The notes: a model not told the origin generated them from the letters alone. A stretch of 34,909 nucleotides of DNA from Paracoccus chinensis (GCF_900102885.1 NZ_FNGE01000019.1:1-34909); one strand, 5' to 3'; positions 16,484 to 24,570 are shown, numbered from the stretch's first letter. Numbers and translations are program-made.

Positions 16484-16525
16484 TGATCGATACGTCGCGC
16501 CTCCGGAGGCGCGACGTATCGATCA
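16484..16525. terminator. 42-bp perfect palindrome between convergent genes
   Basis: Two 21-base arms with no spacer meet at 16504/16505 (centre CTCC/GGAG). It starts four bases after the stop of the third L,D-transpeptidase and its last three bases are the stop codon of the lipoprotein gene on the other strand. Placed between convergent genes, it most likely is a bidirectional terminator, though it lacks strong T-runs. Its perfection is unusual for a simple terminator. Confidence 0.65.
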
Positions 16526-16906
16526 GCCCGCGGCGGATGGCGCGTCCGAATTCTGGAGGCAGATCACCTTGCCGGCTCCGGTGCGGAGCGGCAGCATCGT
16601 GGTCTCGACCTGGCCACCATGGCGATACCAGTAGCAGCCATCCTCGGGGTTCAGCCACACAGTCTGCAAGTCCTGGTACGGACCCGCAAGAGCCAGCACT
16701 TGCGCAGGCACCTGACCTACGGCGGCTTGGGACTGATCCGATGTGCGGATCGTTGGCGCGGCGCAAGCGCCCAGCGAGAAAAGCGCGACTGTAGCGGCGA
16801 TCGCACGGGTGAGGGTGGCACCCCGTTCGTGGTCGATGGGTGGCCTGGCGAGAGGGCCGGCTCCTGATACGACGAGGTTGATAATCACCTGGTTGGTGGG
16901 ATTCAT
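16523..16906 (-). CDS. small putative lipoprotein of unknown function
   Basis: Up to 127 residues. A signal peptide with a lipobox is visible internally (LTRAIAATVALFSLGACAAP), so the real start is probably the TTG or a nearby codon about 31 residues into the frame, near 16813, giving a mature protein of roughly 78 residues after Cys. The mature part (GPYQDLQTVWLNPEDGCYWY, then GKVICLQN) has two cysteines and is not recognised. It converges with the third L,D-transpeptidase and shares the palindrome as terminator. Confidence 0.55.
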   Translation of the reverse strand: MNPTNQVIINLVVSGAGPLARPPIDHERGATLTRAIAATVALFSLGACAAPTIRTSDQSQAAVGQVPAQVLALAGPYQDLQTVWLNPEDGCYWYRHGGQVETTMLPLRTGAGKVICLQNSDAPSAAG

Positions 16907-17034
16907 TGTCTTCGTGCCTCGTGCTTAGAGCCGCTTTCAAAATGTACGCCAGGAGGCGGGACGCGCAAACCCGCCAAAACTTCAGGAGGCCCAAACGCGA
17001 GTGACGATAACTACCGTTCTGGGATGAAGTTGCA

Positions 17035-17380
17035 TCACTGCCCCCTGCCCTGCTCCTCAGCCAGCCTGCGTTCGTTAAGGCCGATCAGGCTCCCGGCGAG
17101 ATTGAGGTTGCCGAGTTGGCAAGCCTCGACCATGCCGCGCATGTAGCCGCCGGGACTGATGACCGGAGTCTCGGAATCCGAGCGCCGTGCATCGGTGATG
17201 AGCGCGCAGAGCATCAGTTCCTCCTCGGACATGACCTGCGCCCCTTCCTCCCAGAGCTGCGGTCGCAACCGCCTCATGGTCCGTGGCGGGGAGGAGGCCG
17301 TCGAAGCCTTCCGGGACCACGTCAAGCCTCTCACCATAGCGGCGCTTCTGATCACCGTGGTGCTGCTCTTCGGCTTTCAA
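17035..17380 (-). pseudogene. C-terminal remnant resembling plasmid replication initiator RepC
   Basis: The last frame reads WEEGAQVMSEEELMLCALIT, then VISPGGYMRGMVEACQLGNL, NLAGSLIGLNER and stops at 17035-17037. The SPGGYxRxM...L...S...L ending is like the C-terminus of alphaproteobacterial RepC proteins. Upstream in a different frame GERLDVVPEGFDGLLPATDH continues plausibly, so a frameshift near 17255 must be assumed. The N-terminal bulk of the gene is missing. If right, it shows that this segment once belonged to a plasmid. Confidence 0.45.
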
Positions 17381-17444
17381 GGCTCTTCCGTTGCCTGCAG
17401 GACGCCCCTAAACAATGGCAGCTACCGCCTGACTGCGGTTCCTA

Positions 17445-17473
17445 TTGACATTCCGCACGTCTGAGGGCATATA
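17445..17473 (+). promoter_or_regulatory. sigma-70-type promoter of the RNA-like element before the Abi gene
   Basis: TTGACA at 17445-17450 is a consensus -35; CATATA at 17468-17473 follows after an ideal 17-bp spacer. Transcription would start near 17480, five bases before the hairpin at 17485-17521. Confidence 0.65.
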
Positions 17474-17479
17474 AGGGAC

Positions 17480-17526
17480 AACAGACCCGCCACGCCTCTC
17501 GACGAAGCGCAACAGGCGGGTTTTTT
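17480..17526 (+). ncRNA. putative small structured RNA / terminator hairpin directly upstream of the AbiF-like gene
   Basis: A 7-bp stem ACCCGCC (17485-17491) with GGCGGGT (17515-17521), a 23-base loop, and six T at 17521-17526 make an intrinsic terminator, giving an RNA of about 47 nt from the promoter at 17445-17473. The first possible start codons of the Abi gene (TTG at 17525 and 17528) lie directly at the T-run, and the only Shine-Dalgarno-like sequence (AGGCGG) lies in the 3' arm. So the same hairpin could end the short RNA and hide the translation start. Small RNAs upstream of abiF-type genes are known as a conserved arrangement; this element is a candidate member. Extent of the RNA is inferred. 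Confidence 0.5.
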
Positions 17527-18436
17527 GTTGCCACGCGTTCCCTTTCAGAAGCCGGCCCTGAACATCGCCGCGCAACTTGCCCTGCTGCAACAGCGCGGCA
17601 TGATTATCGCCGATCCGGCAAGGGCTGAGCACTACCTCCGCTTTATCGGCTATTACCGCCTCTCCGGCTACTGGTTCCCGTTCCAGTACCGCGACGGCTC
17701 AATGGCGCATGACGACTTCCGCCCTGGGACCGACTTCGAGACCGTGCTTGATCGTTACGTCTTCGATCGCAAGCTTCGTATCCTCATCATGGACGCGGCC
17801 GAACGCATCGAGGTGGCCGCTCGAGCCACCATCTCAAACACCTTGAGCGAGCGCTTCGGCCCACACTGGTATCTTGCTGCCGCTCGCTTCACACCCAGAT
17901 TTCTGCACGCGGATTTCCTGCGCCGGGTGCGACAAGAGACCGGGATCTTCCCTGTAAACGCGCACAAGCAGCCGGACTTCATCCGACATTACCTGCAACG
18001 CTATGACAGGCCAGCAGAACCACCCAGCTGGATGGTCTTCGAGGTTCTGCCGTTCGGGAGCGTCTCGCTTGTGTTCGCCAATCTGGCCGACTCAGAGAAA
18101 AAGACGATCGCAGAAGAGTTCGGACTGCCGCGGGACCGACTGCAGTCCTGGCTGCACGCTGCATCGCACCTTCGCAACCTCTGCGCCCATCATAGCCGTG
18201 TCTGGAACCGCGAGTTCGGGATTGTGCCTTCAGTTGCCAAGTCCGAGAAGAACCATGTTATGCAGCCGAAGCGCTTCTACAATCATGCGGTAGCTATCCA
18301 GACGCTGTTGAAAACGATTTCGAGCGACACTCATTGGGCTGACCGCTTGGCGGCCCTGCTGGCAGAACATCCGAACATCTCTCTGCCAGCCATGGGATTT
18401 CCTCAGAATTGGCGGGATCAGAGCATCTGGCAGTGA
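17525..18436 (+). CDS. Abi_2 (AbiF/AbiD-like) HEPN family protein
   Basis: A 303-residue protein of the Abi_2 family, known from phage abortive infection. The N-terminal signature is clear (AEHYLRFIGYYRLSGYWFPF, about residues 34-53), followed by YVFDRKLRILIMDAAERIEV and the C-terminal HEPN ribonuclease motif R217-N-L-C-A-H222 in HLRNLCAHHSRVWNREF. RxxxxH is the catalytic motif of HEPN RNases such as Cas13, to which AbiF has been proposed as ancestral. Start is one of two TTG codons (17525, 17528); no ATG precedes the conserved region. It follows directly the promoter-hairpin unit at 17445-17526, which may encode a regulating RNA. All conserved motifs look intact. Confidence 0.85.
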   Translation: MLPRVPFQKPALNIAAQLALLQQRGMIIADPARAEHYLRFIGYYRLSGYWFPFQYRDGSMAHDDFRPGTDFETVLDRYVFDRKLRILIMDAAERIEVAARATISNTLSERFGPHWYLAAARFTPRFLHADFLRRVRQETGIFPVNAHKQPDFIRHYLQRYDRPAEPPSWMVFEVLPFGSVSLVFANLADSEKKTIAEEFGLPRDRLQSWLHAASHLRNLCAHHSRVWNREFGIVPSVAKSEKNHVMQPKRFYNHAVAIQTLLKTISSDTHWADRLAALLAEHPNISLPAMGFPQNWRDQSIWQ

Positions 18437-18522
18437 CCAGAGTGGCCTCTTGCGAAGCAAGCGTCTTGTAACCCTGAAGGGTCGAAAAGCCCTAGGACAA
18501 AGATCAGGGGTGACCCGTTCAT

Positions 18523-18720
18523 CTTACGACGTGGCCGTGGTGACCGAAGGCGAGCACACGGCCGCCGCGAGCGTCACCTTCGTGCCACGGAGCCTAGCGT
18601 CGTCGCTCAGGCCAGCGCTCGCCAGGGCCATGTTCGGCGGGACATTTCTTGCAGGACCGTTCATCATCTGCGGCGCCCTCAAGATAACCTACGACCTGCT
18701 ATTGGGACCTAGTCAAGCGA
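18523..18720 (+). pseudogene. C-terminal remnant of an MFS transporter
   Basis: The frame reads TAAASVTFVPRSLASSLRPA and later LAGPFIICGALKITYDLLL, which is the usual last part of MFS drug/metabolite exporters (sequence between helices 10-12). There is no start or upstream portion, and the end is fused with the 3' end of the YqaA-like gene on the other strand. It is a fragment left by rearrangement. Confidence 0.65.
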
Positions 18721-19147
18721 ACTCCAACGTTGCCACTGCCAGAGCAAGGTAACGGCCAATCTTCGCGACACTGACGAGGAGCAGAAACACCCAGAATGAC
18801 TCGCGCAGCACACCTGCGACAACAGTCAAAGGGTCGCCGATAATCGGCGCCCAAGCCAGCAGCAACGACCATCTGCCGTAGTGGCGATACCATCCCGCCG
18901 CTCGTGCCAAGGTGGCAGGGCTCACCGGGAACCAGCGTCGGGTGCGCAACCGTTCGATCTCCCGCCCGAGAAACCAGTTGACCACGGAACCCAGCACATT
19001 GCCGACGCTCGCAACAGCCAGCACCAGCCATAGCGGGTGGTCAGTCAGCAGCAGGCCGACAACCAGAATCTCGGATTGCGCGGGGAGCAGAGTCGCTGCG
19101 GTGAAGGCCGCCATAAACAGGCCGCCATAAACGGCAAGATCAATCAT
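18713..19147 (-). CDS. YqaA-like DedA/SNARE-associated family membrane protein
   Basis: A 144-residue protein of the small YqaA branch of the DedA superfamily, with about four membrane segments. Typical blocks are AAFTAATLLPAQSEILVVGL, VGNVLGSVVNWFLGREI and the GR.S.L.AW.PIIGDPLTVVAG re-entrant loop. DedA proteins are implicated in lipid flipping and membrane homeostasis; the role of YqaA is not known. A CsoR/RcnR-like inverted repeat lies 24 bases upstream of the start. Confidence 0.85.
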   Translation of the reverse strand: MIDLAVYGGLFMAAFTAATLLPAQSEILVVGLLLTDHPLWLVLAVASVGNVLGSVVNWFLGREIERLRTRRWFPVSPATLARAAGWYRHYGRWSLLLAWAPIIGDPLTVVAGVLRESFWVFLLLVSVAKIGRYLALAVATLEFA

Positions 19148-19170
19148 GATGACCGGTCATAGCGATGCGT

Positions 19171-19189
19171 ATCCCCCCTCAGGGGATAT
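19171..19189. promoter_or_regulatory. CsoR/RcnR-type inverted repeat upstream of the yqaA-like gene
   Basis: Perfect 7-bp arms TATCCCC (19171-19177) and GGGGATA (19183-19189) around CCTCA. Operators of the CsoR/RcnR/FrmR repressors have this TA-C-tract...G-tract-TA layout. No such regulator is in the window, so the reading is based only on pattern and position. Confidence 0.4.
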
Positions 19190-19298
19190 TGCCCGGTCTG
19201 CGTGGTCGCCACCCGCTACGGCAGGTGTGCCACGACCTTCTTCTCCGCCCTCGCCCCTACTGTCATGCTCGGGCTCCGAAAATCAATGAGCTTGGAGC

Positions 19299-20591
19299 CT
19301 AAACCCGCACGGTCGGCAGTTCGCTGATCCTTGTGGTGTAGCGGGGTGAGCGGTGATCGGCGCGCAAGCGCCATTCACCGGCGAAGCCCTCGCGCGCCAG
19401 CACCATCGTCTTCTTGCCGAACCGGTCGTTGATCGCATCGAGCGCATCCGTCAGGCGCGCGTCGCGCGGCCGGTCAGGCTCAAACAGCATGGTCGGCCGG
19501 TCGGCTTCGGGCAGCAGGTCATCAAGGATGACGCCCGCCTTGGTATAGCCGCAGCCGTTGCCGGAGGGATCGCCGCGCCAGCCTCGGCGCGCGGCAGAAA
19601 CGGCGGCATCCACAAGGTCAAAGGTGTGGTTGGACATGGGCTGCAGGCGCACGCTGCGCGAAGCGGAGTGCTGCGGGCGGTCGGGCTTGTGCGGGTTGGT
19701 GTGGAAAAACACGGTGAGCGTCCCGGCGACCAGACCGTGCTGGCGCAGCTTCTCAGCCGCGCGGGTCGCGTGGGCGGTGACGGCCTGCGCCAGCACGTCG
19801 AAAGTCGTCATGGGCGTTCCGGCTGATCGCGTGACGGCCATGCCCTTGCGCTGCGGCGGCACGTCCTCGAGGTCGAGGCAGGCGATGCCGCGCAGCTCCG
19901 CCACCAGCCGTTCCAGGACAACCGTGCCGATCTTGCGAGACAGCGCCATCGGTAGGTCGCGCAGCGCGGCCGCGGTTCTGACGCCCTGGGCAATCAGCTT
20001 GGCCTCGGTCGCCGGGCCAACGCCCCATATCTCACCAATAGGGATGCGGTTCATCACATAGTCCCGGACTTGGGGGTTCATCAGATTGCAGACGCCCCCG
20101 AAGATCGGGTTCTTCTTGGCAGCATAGTTCGCCAGCTTGGCGAGGGTCTTTGTGGGCGCAATGCCGACGCAAGTCGGGATGCCCACTTGCGTCCGCACCG
20201 CCTGCCGCATCCGGGCCGCATGCGCCTCCATGCGATCGCCAAAGCCGGACAGGTCCACAAAGGTCTCGTCGATCGAATACACGTCGAGGCGCGGCGAGTA
20301 GCCATGCAGAACCTGCGTCACCCGCGCAGAGAGATCGCCATAAAGCGTGTAGTTGGAGGAAAGGGCCTTCACGCCATGCCGCTGCATGAAGTCGCGCATC
20401 TTGAAGGCGGGCGCCCCCATCTTGATCCCGAGCGCCTTCGCCTCGTCAGACCTTGCAACGGCGCAGCCGTCATTATTCGAGAGGACGATCACGGGAATGC
20501 CGTGCAGGGACGGGTCGAACAGCCGTTCGCAGGACACATAGAAGTTGTTGCAGTCGATCAGGGCTATCGGCTTGTCGTACGCCTCAAGCAT
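19299..20591 (-). CDS. umuC: Y-family DNA polymerase UmuC
   Basis: A 430-residue catalytic subunit of the translesion polymerase Pol V type. The palm motif [18 protein letters not shown], the catalytic [11 protein letters not shown], the helix-hairpin-helix ([19 protein letters not shown]) and little-finger region are all present; length is normal for UmuC. It begins four bases after umuD ends, same strand, so it is in the SOS operon started at the LexA box 21038-21052. Pol V copies of this kind are common on alphaproteobacterial plasmids. Confidence 0.94.
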   Translation of the reverse strand: MLEAYDKPIALIDCNNFYVSCERLFDPSLHGIPVIVLSNNDGCAVARSDEAKALGIKMGAPAFKMRDFMQRHGVKALSSNYTLYGDLSARVTQVLHGYSPRLDVYSIDETFVDLSGFGDRMEAHAARMRQAVRTQVGIPTCVGIAPTKTLAKLANYAAKKNPIFGGVCNLMNPQVRDYVMNRIPIGEIWGVGPATEAKLIAQGVRTAAALRDLPMALSRKIGTVVLERLVAELRGIACLDLEDVPPQRKGMAVTRSAGTPMTTFDVLAQAVTAHATRAAEKLRQHGLVAGTLTVFFHTNPHKPDRPQHSASRSVRLQPMSNHTFDLVDAAVSAARRGWRGDPSGNGCGYTKAGVILDDLLPEADRPTMLFEPDRPRDARLTDALDAINDRFGKKTMVLAREGFAGEWRLRADHRSPRYTTRISELPTVRV

Positions 20592-20595
20592 GGCC

Positions 20596-21030
20596 CTATT
20601 CGACCGGCAGGCGGCGCACCACGCCTGCCACGACGCCCCAGATTTCGGTCGTCTCGGTCACCGGGATCGTCTCGTAGATGTCGCTGCGGGCGCGCGGGTC
20701 CAGAAACCAGGCCCCGTTCCTCTTGGCGAGCTTCTTGACGGTGATCTGGCCGTCCACCAGGGCCAGCACGATCCGCCCGCTGCGGCGCCGTCCGGCTCGG
20801 TCCACCGCGATCAGGTCGCCGTCGAGGATGCCCTCGGCCTCCAGGCTGTCGCCCGACACGCGCCACCAGAATGTCGCGTGCTCATGGCGGACGACCCATT
20901 TCATGGGGTCCACCGTCTCCTCCAGGTCATCGGCCGCAGGCGACGGGAAGCCTGCCGGCACCCGGACCGCGGCCAGCGGCATGTCGCGGTCGATCAGCGT
21001 GACACTGAGAGGATGAAGATCAAGTGACAT
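20596..21030 (-). CDS. umuD: UmuD-like SOS S24 peptidase
   Basis: A 144-residue LexA-type peptidase subunit. The Ala26-Gly27 bond in [10 protein letters not shown] fits the self-cleavage site, Ser62 in VSGDSLE is the nucleophile and Lys99 in ITVKKL the general base; the 37-residue distance equals that of E. coli UmuD. Cleaved UmuD' pairs with UmuC as Pol V. The ATG at 21030 lies eight bases from the LexA box and gives a family-size protein; the longer frame to 21141 would cross the operator and is rejected. Confidence 0.9.
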   Translation of the reverse strand: MSLDLHPLSVTLIDRDMPLAAVRVPAGFPSPAADDLEETVDPMKWVVRHEHATFWWRVSGDSLEAEGILDGDLIAVDRAGRRRSGRIVLALVDGQITVKKLAKRNGAWFLDPRARSDIYETIPVTETTEIWGVVAGVVRRLPVE

Positions 21031-21037
21031 GGCCTGA

Positions 21038-21052
21038 GAACAATAAGGGAAC
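21038..21052 (-). promoter_or_regulatory. alphaproteobacterial LexA (SOS) box of umuDC
   Basis: The minus strand reads GTTCCCTTATTGTTC, an exact GTTC-N7-GTTC, the LexA box of alphaproteobacteria. It sits eight bases before the umuD start. Confidence 0.88.
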
Positions 21053-21219
21053 ACCGGGCATAGTTCCGATATGCCCCTGATCGTCAAGGACGATGGCTCA
21101 TGGCAGGGCAAAAAGGTGGGGATAGCCTGATGATCCAGCACAGGTTGCCCGCTGAAGCATGGCTTGGCTGGATCTTCCAGGCGGGCGGTTTGGTGCCTAG
21201 GGTCAGGACTCGTTAAGTT

Positions 21220-21609
21220 TCATAGCCAGAACATGACGGTTGCGGCGAGCGCAATGGCGGACAAGAAGACCTTCGGGCATCTGTCGTAACGGGTGGCGAT
21301 GCGCCGCCAGTCTTTCAGGCGGCCGAACATGATCTCGATCCGGTTGCGGCGTTTGTAACGGCGCTTGTCGTATTTGACGGGCCGGGCACGTGACTTCCGT
21401 CCAGGGATGCAAGGGGTGATCCCCTTGTCTTTCAAGGTCTCTCTGAACCAGTCGGCATCATAGCCCCGGTCTGCCAGCAACCATTCCGCTGAGGGCAAAC
21501 TCTCCAGCAGAGCAGCCGCTCCGGTGTAGTCGCTGACCTGGCCTGCGCTCATGAAGAACCGGATCGGCCGGCCGTCGGCATCCGTGACGGCATGCAGCTT
21601 GGTGTTCAT
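21220..21609 (-). CDS. IS5-family transposase, second frame (DDE C-terminal part)
   Basis: 129 residues: NTKLHAVTDADGRPIRFFMS, SDYTGAAALLE, LLADRGYDADWF (second catalytic Asp in ADRGYD) and the E-containing NRIEIMFGRLKDWRRIATRY. It should be made as a fusion with the upstream frame by ribosomal frameshifting at an A6G5 run near 21645-21655, as in IS427-like elements. Confidence 0.85.
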   Translation of the reverse strand: MNTKLHAVTDADGRPIRFFMSAGQVSDYTGAAALLESLPSAEWLLADRGYDADWFRETLKDKGITPCIPGRKSRARPVKYDKRRYKRRNRIEIMFGRLKDWRRIATRYDRCPKVFLSAIALAATVMFWL

Positions 21610-21629
21610 GCCGCCCTTGGTGCGACCGA

Positions 21630-21977
21630 TCAGTCGGTCGCGCCCCCTTTTTTCGACCGCAGGCTGGTCGCCGTGCGGTGCGCCTTGAGGTAGGTCGCAT
21701 CAATCATGATCGTCTTGGGTTCAGGGCTCGCCGCGGCCAACCCCTCCATCATCCGCGCGAAGACGCCCATGTCGCCCCACCGCTTCCAACGGTTGTAAAG
21801 CGTCTTCGCTGGACCGTATTCCTTGGGAGCGTCCCGCCACCGTAAGCCGTTGCGGTTGACAAAGATTATACCACTCAGCACACGCCGGTCATCAACACGC
21901 GGCTTGCCATGGCTCTTCGGGAAGAAGGGCCGCAGCCGCTCCATCTGCTCGTCCGTCAGCCACAAAAGGTTGCTCAT
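21630..21977 (-). CDS. IS5-family transposase, first frame (N-terminal part)
   Basis: 115 residues: the N-terminal DUF4096-like part (LLWLTDEQMERLRPFFPKSH, RRVLSGIIFVNRNGLRWRDA) and the first catalytic aspartate in IMIDATYLKAHRTA. It ends soon after the run of A and G that probably shifts ribosomes into the second frame. Confidence 0.85.
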   Translation of the reverse strand: MSNLLWLTDEQMERLRPFFPKSHGKPRVDDRRVLSGIIFVNRNGLRWRDAPKEYGPAKTLYNRWKRWGDMGVFARMMEGLAAASPEPKTIMIDATYLKAHRTATSLRSKKGGATD

Positions 21978-22108
21978 CGATCAGTCTCCTCGCGGAGGCT
22001 GAATCACGTAAAAGCAGGCAGATCAATGGGTCCTGACCCTAGGCAACTTAACACTCCCAAGCTAGGCTCGTCAGAGCCTACGCCCAGCCACCGGATAATT
22101 AAAAAGTC

Positions 22109-24205
22109 ATGCCCTCTCTCCGCGTCAATCTCTCAAGCCGTGTCCGGAAGCTGTTGAAGCCTTCTAATCCTCAACAAGCGTTGCAACCGGTTCTCGAAGC
22201 GATGAGCAACTCGGTAATGGCAATCGACGAAAAATTCGAGACTAGGTCCAACGGCCGCGTGTCTGTTGAAATCAAAGATCTTGGCTCTAACAATGTCTCA
22301 GTGACCGTGGAAGACAACGGGATCGGTCTAGATGAACTTCATTACGAAGCCTTTTTGGAGGTTGATACTGAGTTCAAAAGGGAGCGAGGCGGCAAGGGTG
22401 TGGGTCGCCTTTATTGGCTAGATGCGTTCAGGCAAATCGAGGTGCAGAGTCAGTATTTTGACCAGCATGGCTCTATCCGGAGAAGAGCTTTCAAGTTCGT
22501 CTTAGAGGATGAAGATCAAATCCAAGATATTTCGCCCTCTCACGATTGGTTGGAAAATCAGACTGGCACAATTATCCGGTTTCGTGGATTGCGCTCAGCG
22601 GCATACATCGACAAATTTCCGAAACAAGCTGCGATGGTAGTCAATCACACCATTTCTGAATTTATCGCGGATTTTCTGAGTCGTAATAGCCCCATGATCA
22701 CCCTCAGCATCGAAACAGAAGCAGGGGCGATAACGAAAGCCGACTTCCCAAAAGATGTGGCCGAACTGGTCGCAGTCGGACCCCTGCACGCGGAGACGGT
22801 CCAGATTGAAAGCATTGGCGACTTCAACGTAACGGCGTTTCTCTGCGACAAGCGCGCGTCGCGGGGCATGAACCTTAAACATGCGCTTCATCTGCTTGGC
22901 AATGGACGTACAGTAGAGTCCCGGAAGATCGACGATCTGTTAGGCATCAGCGACCTTGAGCACGAAGGGCAGGAAGAACTACGCGTCCACCTAGTCGTGG
23001 CAAGCGATTTTCTTGATGCTCGCACTGCAGAGAGCCGTACCGCCTTTACAATCCCAGAGGGGGAACTAGCTGAAATCACTCGGTCTGTTGTGACCTCCGT
23101 TCGGAATAGCATCCTATCCGACAAGTTCCGAGAGTGGGACAAGCAGCGTCGCTTCGCTTTTGATAGGTTTCTCGCCGACCAGCCGATCTACGCATTCTCA
23201 GATCCAGATGAACTGTTCGTTGAGCAAGTGCCTCCGACTGCAACAACACCCGAGCAATTTGTCCGGGCTTTGTCTGTGGTCCGTATGAGACGCGAACAAG
23301 AACGTGAGATCACGCTTGGAAATCTCGTGGGCTCGCTGGTTTCAGGCGGTAACATTCCCGAGAACTTTTCTGAGCTCGTCCAGCGAGCTGCCAAGGGCAT
23401 TCAGATCAATGAGATGACATCTCTCGCGCATCACGCCGCCCGCCGAAAAGTAGTGCTAGACTTGCTTGATAAGCTTATCCGCCGAGTCCGGGAAACTGAT
23501 TCAGGAAAAGCCGGCAAGCACCACCTGGAGCGAACGCTTCACTCTCTATTGGTCCCTATGCAGATGGCTGGTTGGGACTATGAAACGGTGGAGCGGTCGA
23601 GTCATGATCTGTGGATACTAGATGAGCGGCTCACCTATACAGCAGGATTTTCTTCGGATCTTCAACTGCGTCGGTCGATTAAAGGATCAGGATCGGAAGA
23701 TCGCCCTGATCTGGTAGTCTGGGATGTAGGTTTCGGCCTCGGACCGATCTCCGTTCCTTATGGAGATGAAGATGTGGACGAGATCGAACAGCTACAGGAG
23801 ATCTTTATAGTTGAGCTGAAAAAGCCTGGTCGAACAGAGTACGGCTCGAACGATCGCCTAGAGGATCAGTTGACCAAGTATATTCGCGAACTCAAAGCAG
23901 GTGACGTTGAAAGTTTCGGACGCCGGAAAATCAGGGTGAGCCACGATTGCCGGTTTTATTGCTTGGTGGTCGCCGACATTGAAGGGCAACTCAAGAACGG
24001 GGAGCTTGCCTCGTGGGAGCCCATTGACAACGGTCGAGGTAGGCGCCGCGAGTTGAGGGTGATGAACACTATAATCGATGTCTTTGAATGGTCGGAAGTC
24101 CTGAGGTCGGCTCGCGACCGCAATAGGGCGCTTCTCTCTATGGCCGGGCTAAGCCTACGCGCGGATACGGCCTTTGAGCGGAAAAAAGACATGGCGGCAG
24201 AGTAG
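22109..24205 (+). CDS. GHKL (Hsp90/MutL-like) ATPase fused to a PD-(D/E)XK-like nuclease domain
   Basis: A 698-residue protein. The N-terminal GHKL ATPase has the N-box LEAMSNSVMAID (about residues 29-40), the DNGIGLD G1 box (about 70-76) and the GGKGVGRLYW G2 loop (about 94-103). A middle region (about 150-460) with helical segments is not recognised. Near residues 530-590, DRPDLVVWDVG followed by EIFIVELKKPGRTEYGSN and DQLTKYI gives a D...ExK pattern of PD-(D/E)XK nucleases, with a Q in the next helix. ATPase plus nuclease in one chain resembles MORC/paraMORC-type conflict proteins and is probably antiphage defence. No partner gene is next to it. Base composition is lower in GC than its neighbours and an IS lies 70 bases upstream, which suggests transfer. 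Confidence 0.75.
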   Translation: MPSLRVNLSSRVRKLLKPSNPQQALQPVLEAMSNSVMAIDEKFETRSNGRVSVEIKDLGSNNVSVTVEDNGIGLDELHYEAFLEVDTEFKRERGGKGVGRLYWLDAFRQIEVQSQYFDQHGSIRRRAFKFVLEDEDQIQDISPSHDWLENQTGTIIRFRGLRSAAYIDKFPKQAAMVVNHTISEFIADFLSRNSPMITLSIETEAGAITKADFPKDVAELVAVGPLHAETVQIESIGDFNVTAFLCDKRASRGMNLKHALHLLGNGRTVESRKIDDLLGISDLEHEGQEELRVHLVVASDFLDARTAESRTAFTIPEGELAEITRSVVTSVRNSILSDKFREWDKQRRFAFDRFLADQPIYAFSDPDELFVEQVPPTATTPEQFVRALSVVRMRREQEREITLGNLVGSLVSGGNIPENFSELVQRAAKGIQINEMTSLAHHAARRKVVLDLLDKLIRRVRETDSGKAGKHHLERTLHSLLVPMQMAGWDYETVERSSHDLWILDERLTYTAGFSSDLQLRRSIKGSGSEDRPDLVVWDVGFGLGPISVPYGDEDVDEIEQLQEIFIVELKKPGRTEYGSNDRLEDQLTKYIRELKAGDVESFGRRKIRVSHDCRFYCLVVADIEGQLKNGELASWEPIDNGRGRRRELRVMNTIIDVFEWSEVLRSARDRNRALLSMAGLSLRADTAFERKKDMAAE

Positions 24206-24261
24206 CAGCAGAGTTGCTGCCCTATGAAAAGCAGGTTGGTCCAGCATGGTCGCTGGCTGCG

Positions 24262-24570
24262 TTAGTCCTCTGATCCCGCCTGCAGCCGGCCAATGGGGAA
24301 CATATCCTCGCCGTAATGATGCAGTTTGACGTGGTGGCTCCGGCATAGCCAACGCACGTTCAGGGGTTCGTCATATAGGTCGTGATGAGCATCGACCTTG
24401 GCTGCGCCGCAGACCTCGCAGGCCTGCTTTTCCAAGGCGCCAGAGATGAGCGCCCGCTGAACGGCAAGATGGGCTTGGTATTTAGGCAGGTTGCTGCGGC
24501 GCCAGTTCGTCTGGCGGGTCTCGCTTTTCAGCGACGGTGGACGGAGGGGTTTTGGATCATCCGTCATCAC
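24262..24570 (-). CDS. small HNH-like zinc-binding protein
   Basis: 102 residues. The C-terminal half reads CEVCGAAKVDAHHDLYDEPL followed by VRWLCRSHHVKLHHYGED: two CxxC/CxxH pairs for zinc with a central AHH, as in HNH-endonuclease-like zinc folds. The N-terminal half is basic. It starts inside the last codons of the serine recombinase gene (ATGA overlap at 24567-24570), so it is coupled to it. Whether it cuts DNA is unknown. Confidence 0.7.
   Translation of the reverse strand: MMTDDPKPLRPPSLKSETRQTNWRRSNLPKYQAHLAVQRALISGALEKQACEVCGAAKVDAHHDLYDEPLNVRWLCRSHHVKLHHYGEDMFPIGRLQAGSED

Larger units (their letters stand above)
21201..22038 (-). mobile_element. IS5-family (IS427-like) insertion sequence
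   Basis: An 838-bp element with two overlapping transposase frames on the minus strand. Terminal inverted repeats start GGTCAGGAC at both ends and continue imperfectly for about 17 bases. It is flanked by CTAG on both sides (21197-21200 and 22039-22042), a likely 4-bp target duplication, so the copy seems intact and inserted once. It lies between umuDC and the GHKL-nuclease gene. Confidence 0.85.

Noticed and set aside
21031..21141. Longer N-terminus for UmuD starting at 21141
   Set aside because: It would run through the LexA box and add residues with no family similarity; the ATG at 21030 gives normal UmuD length.
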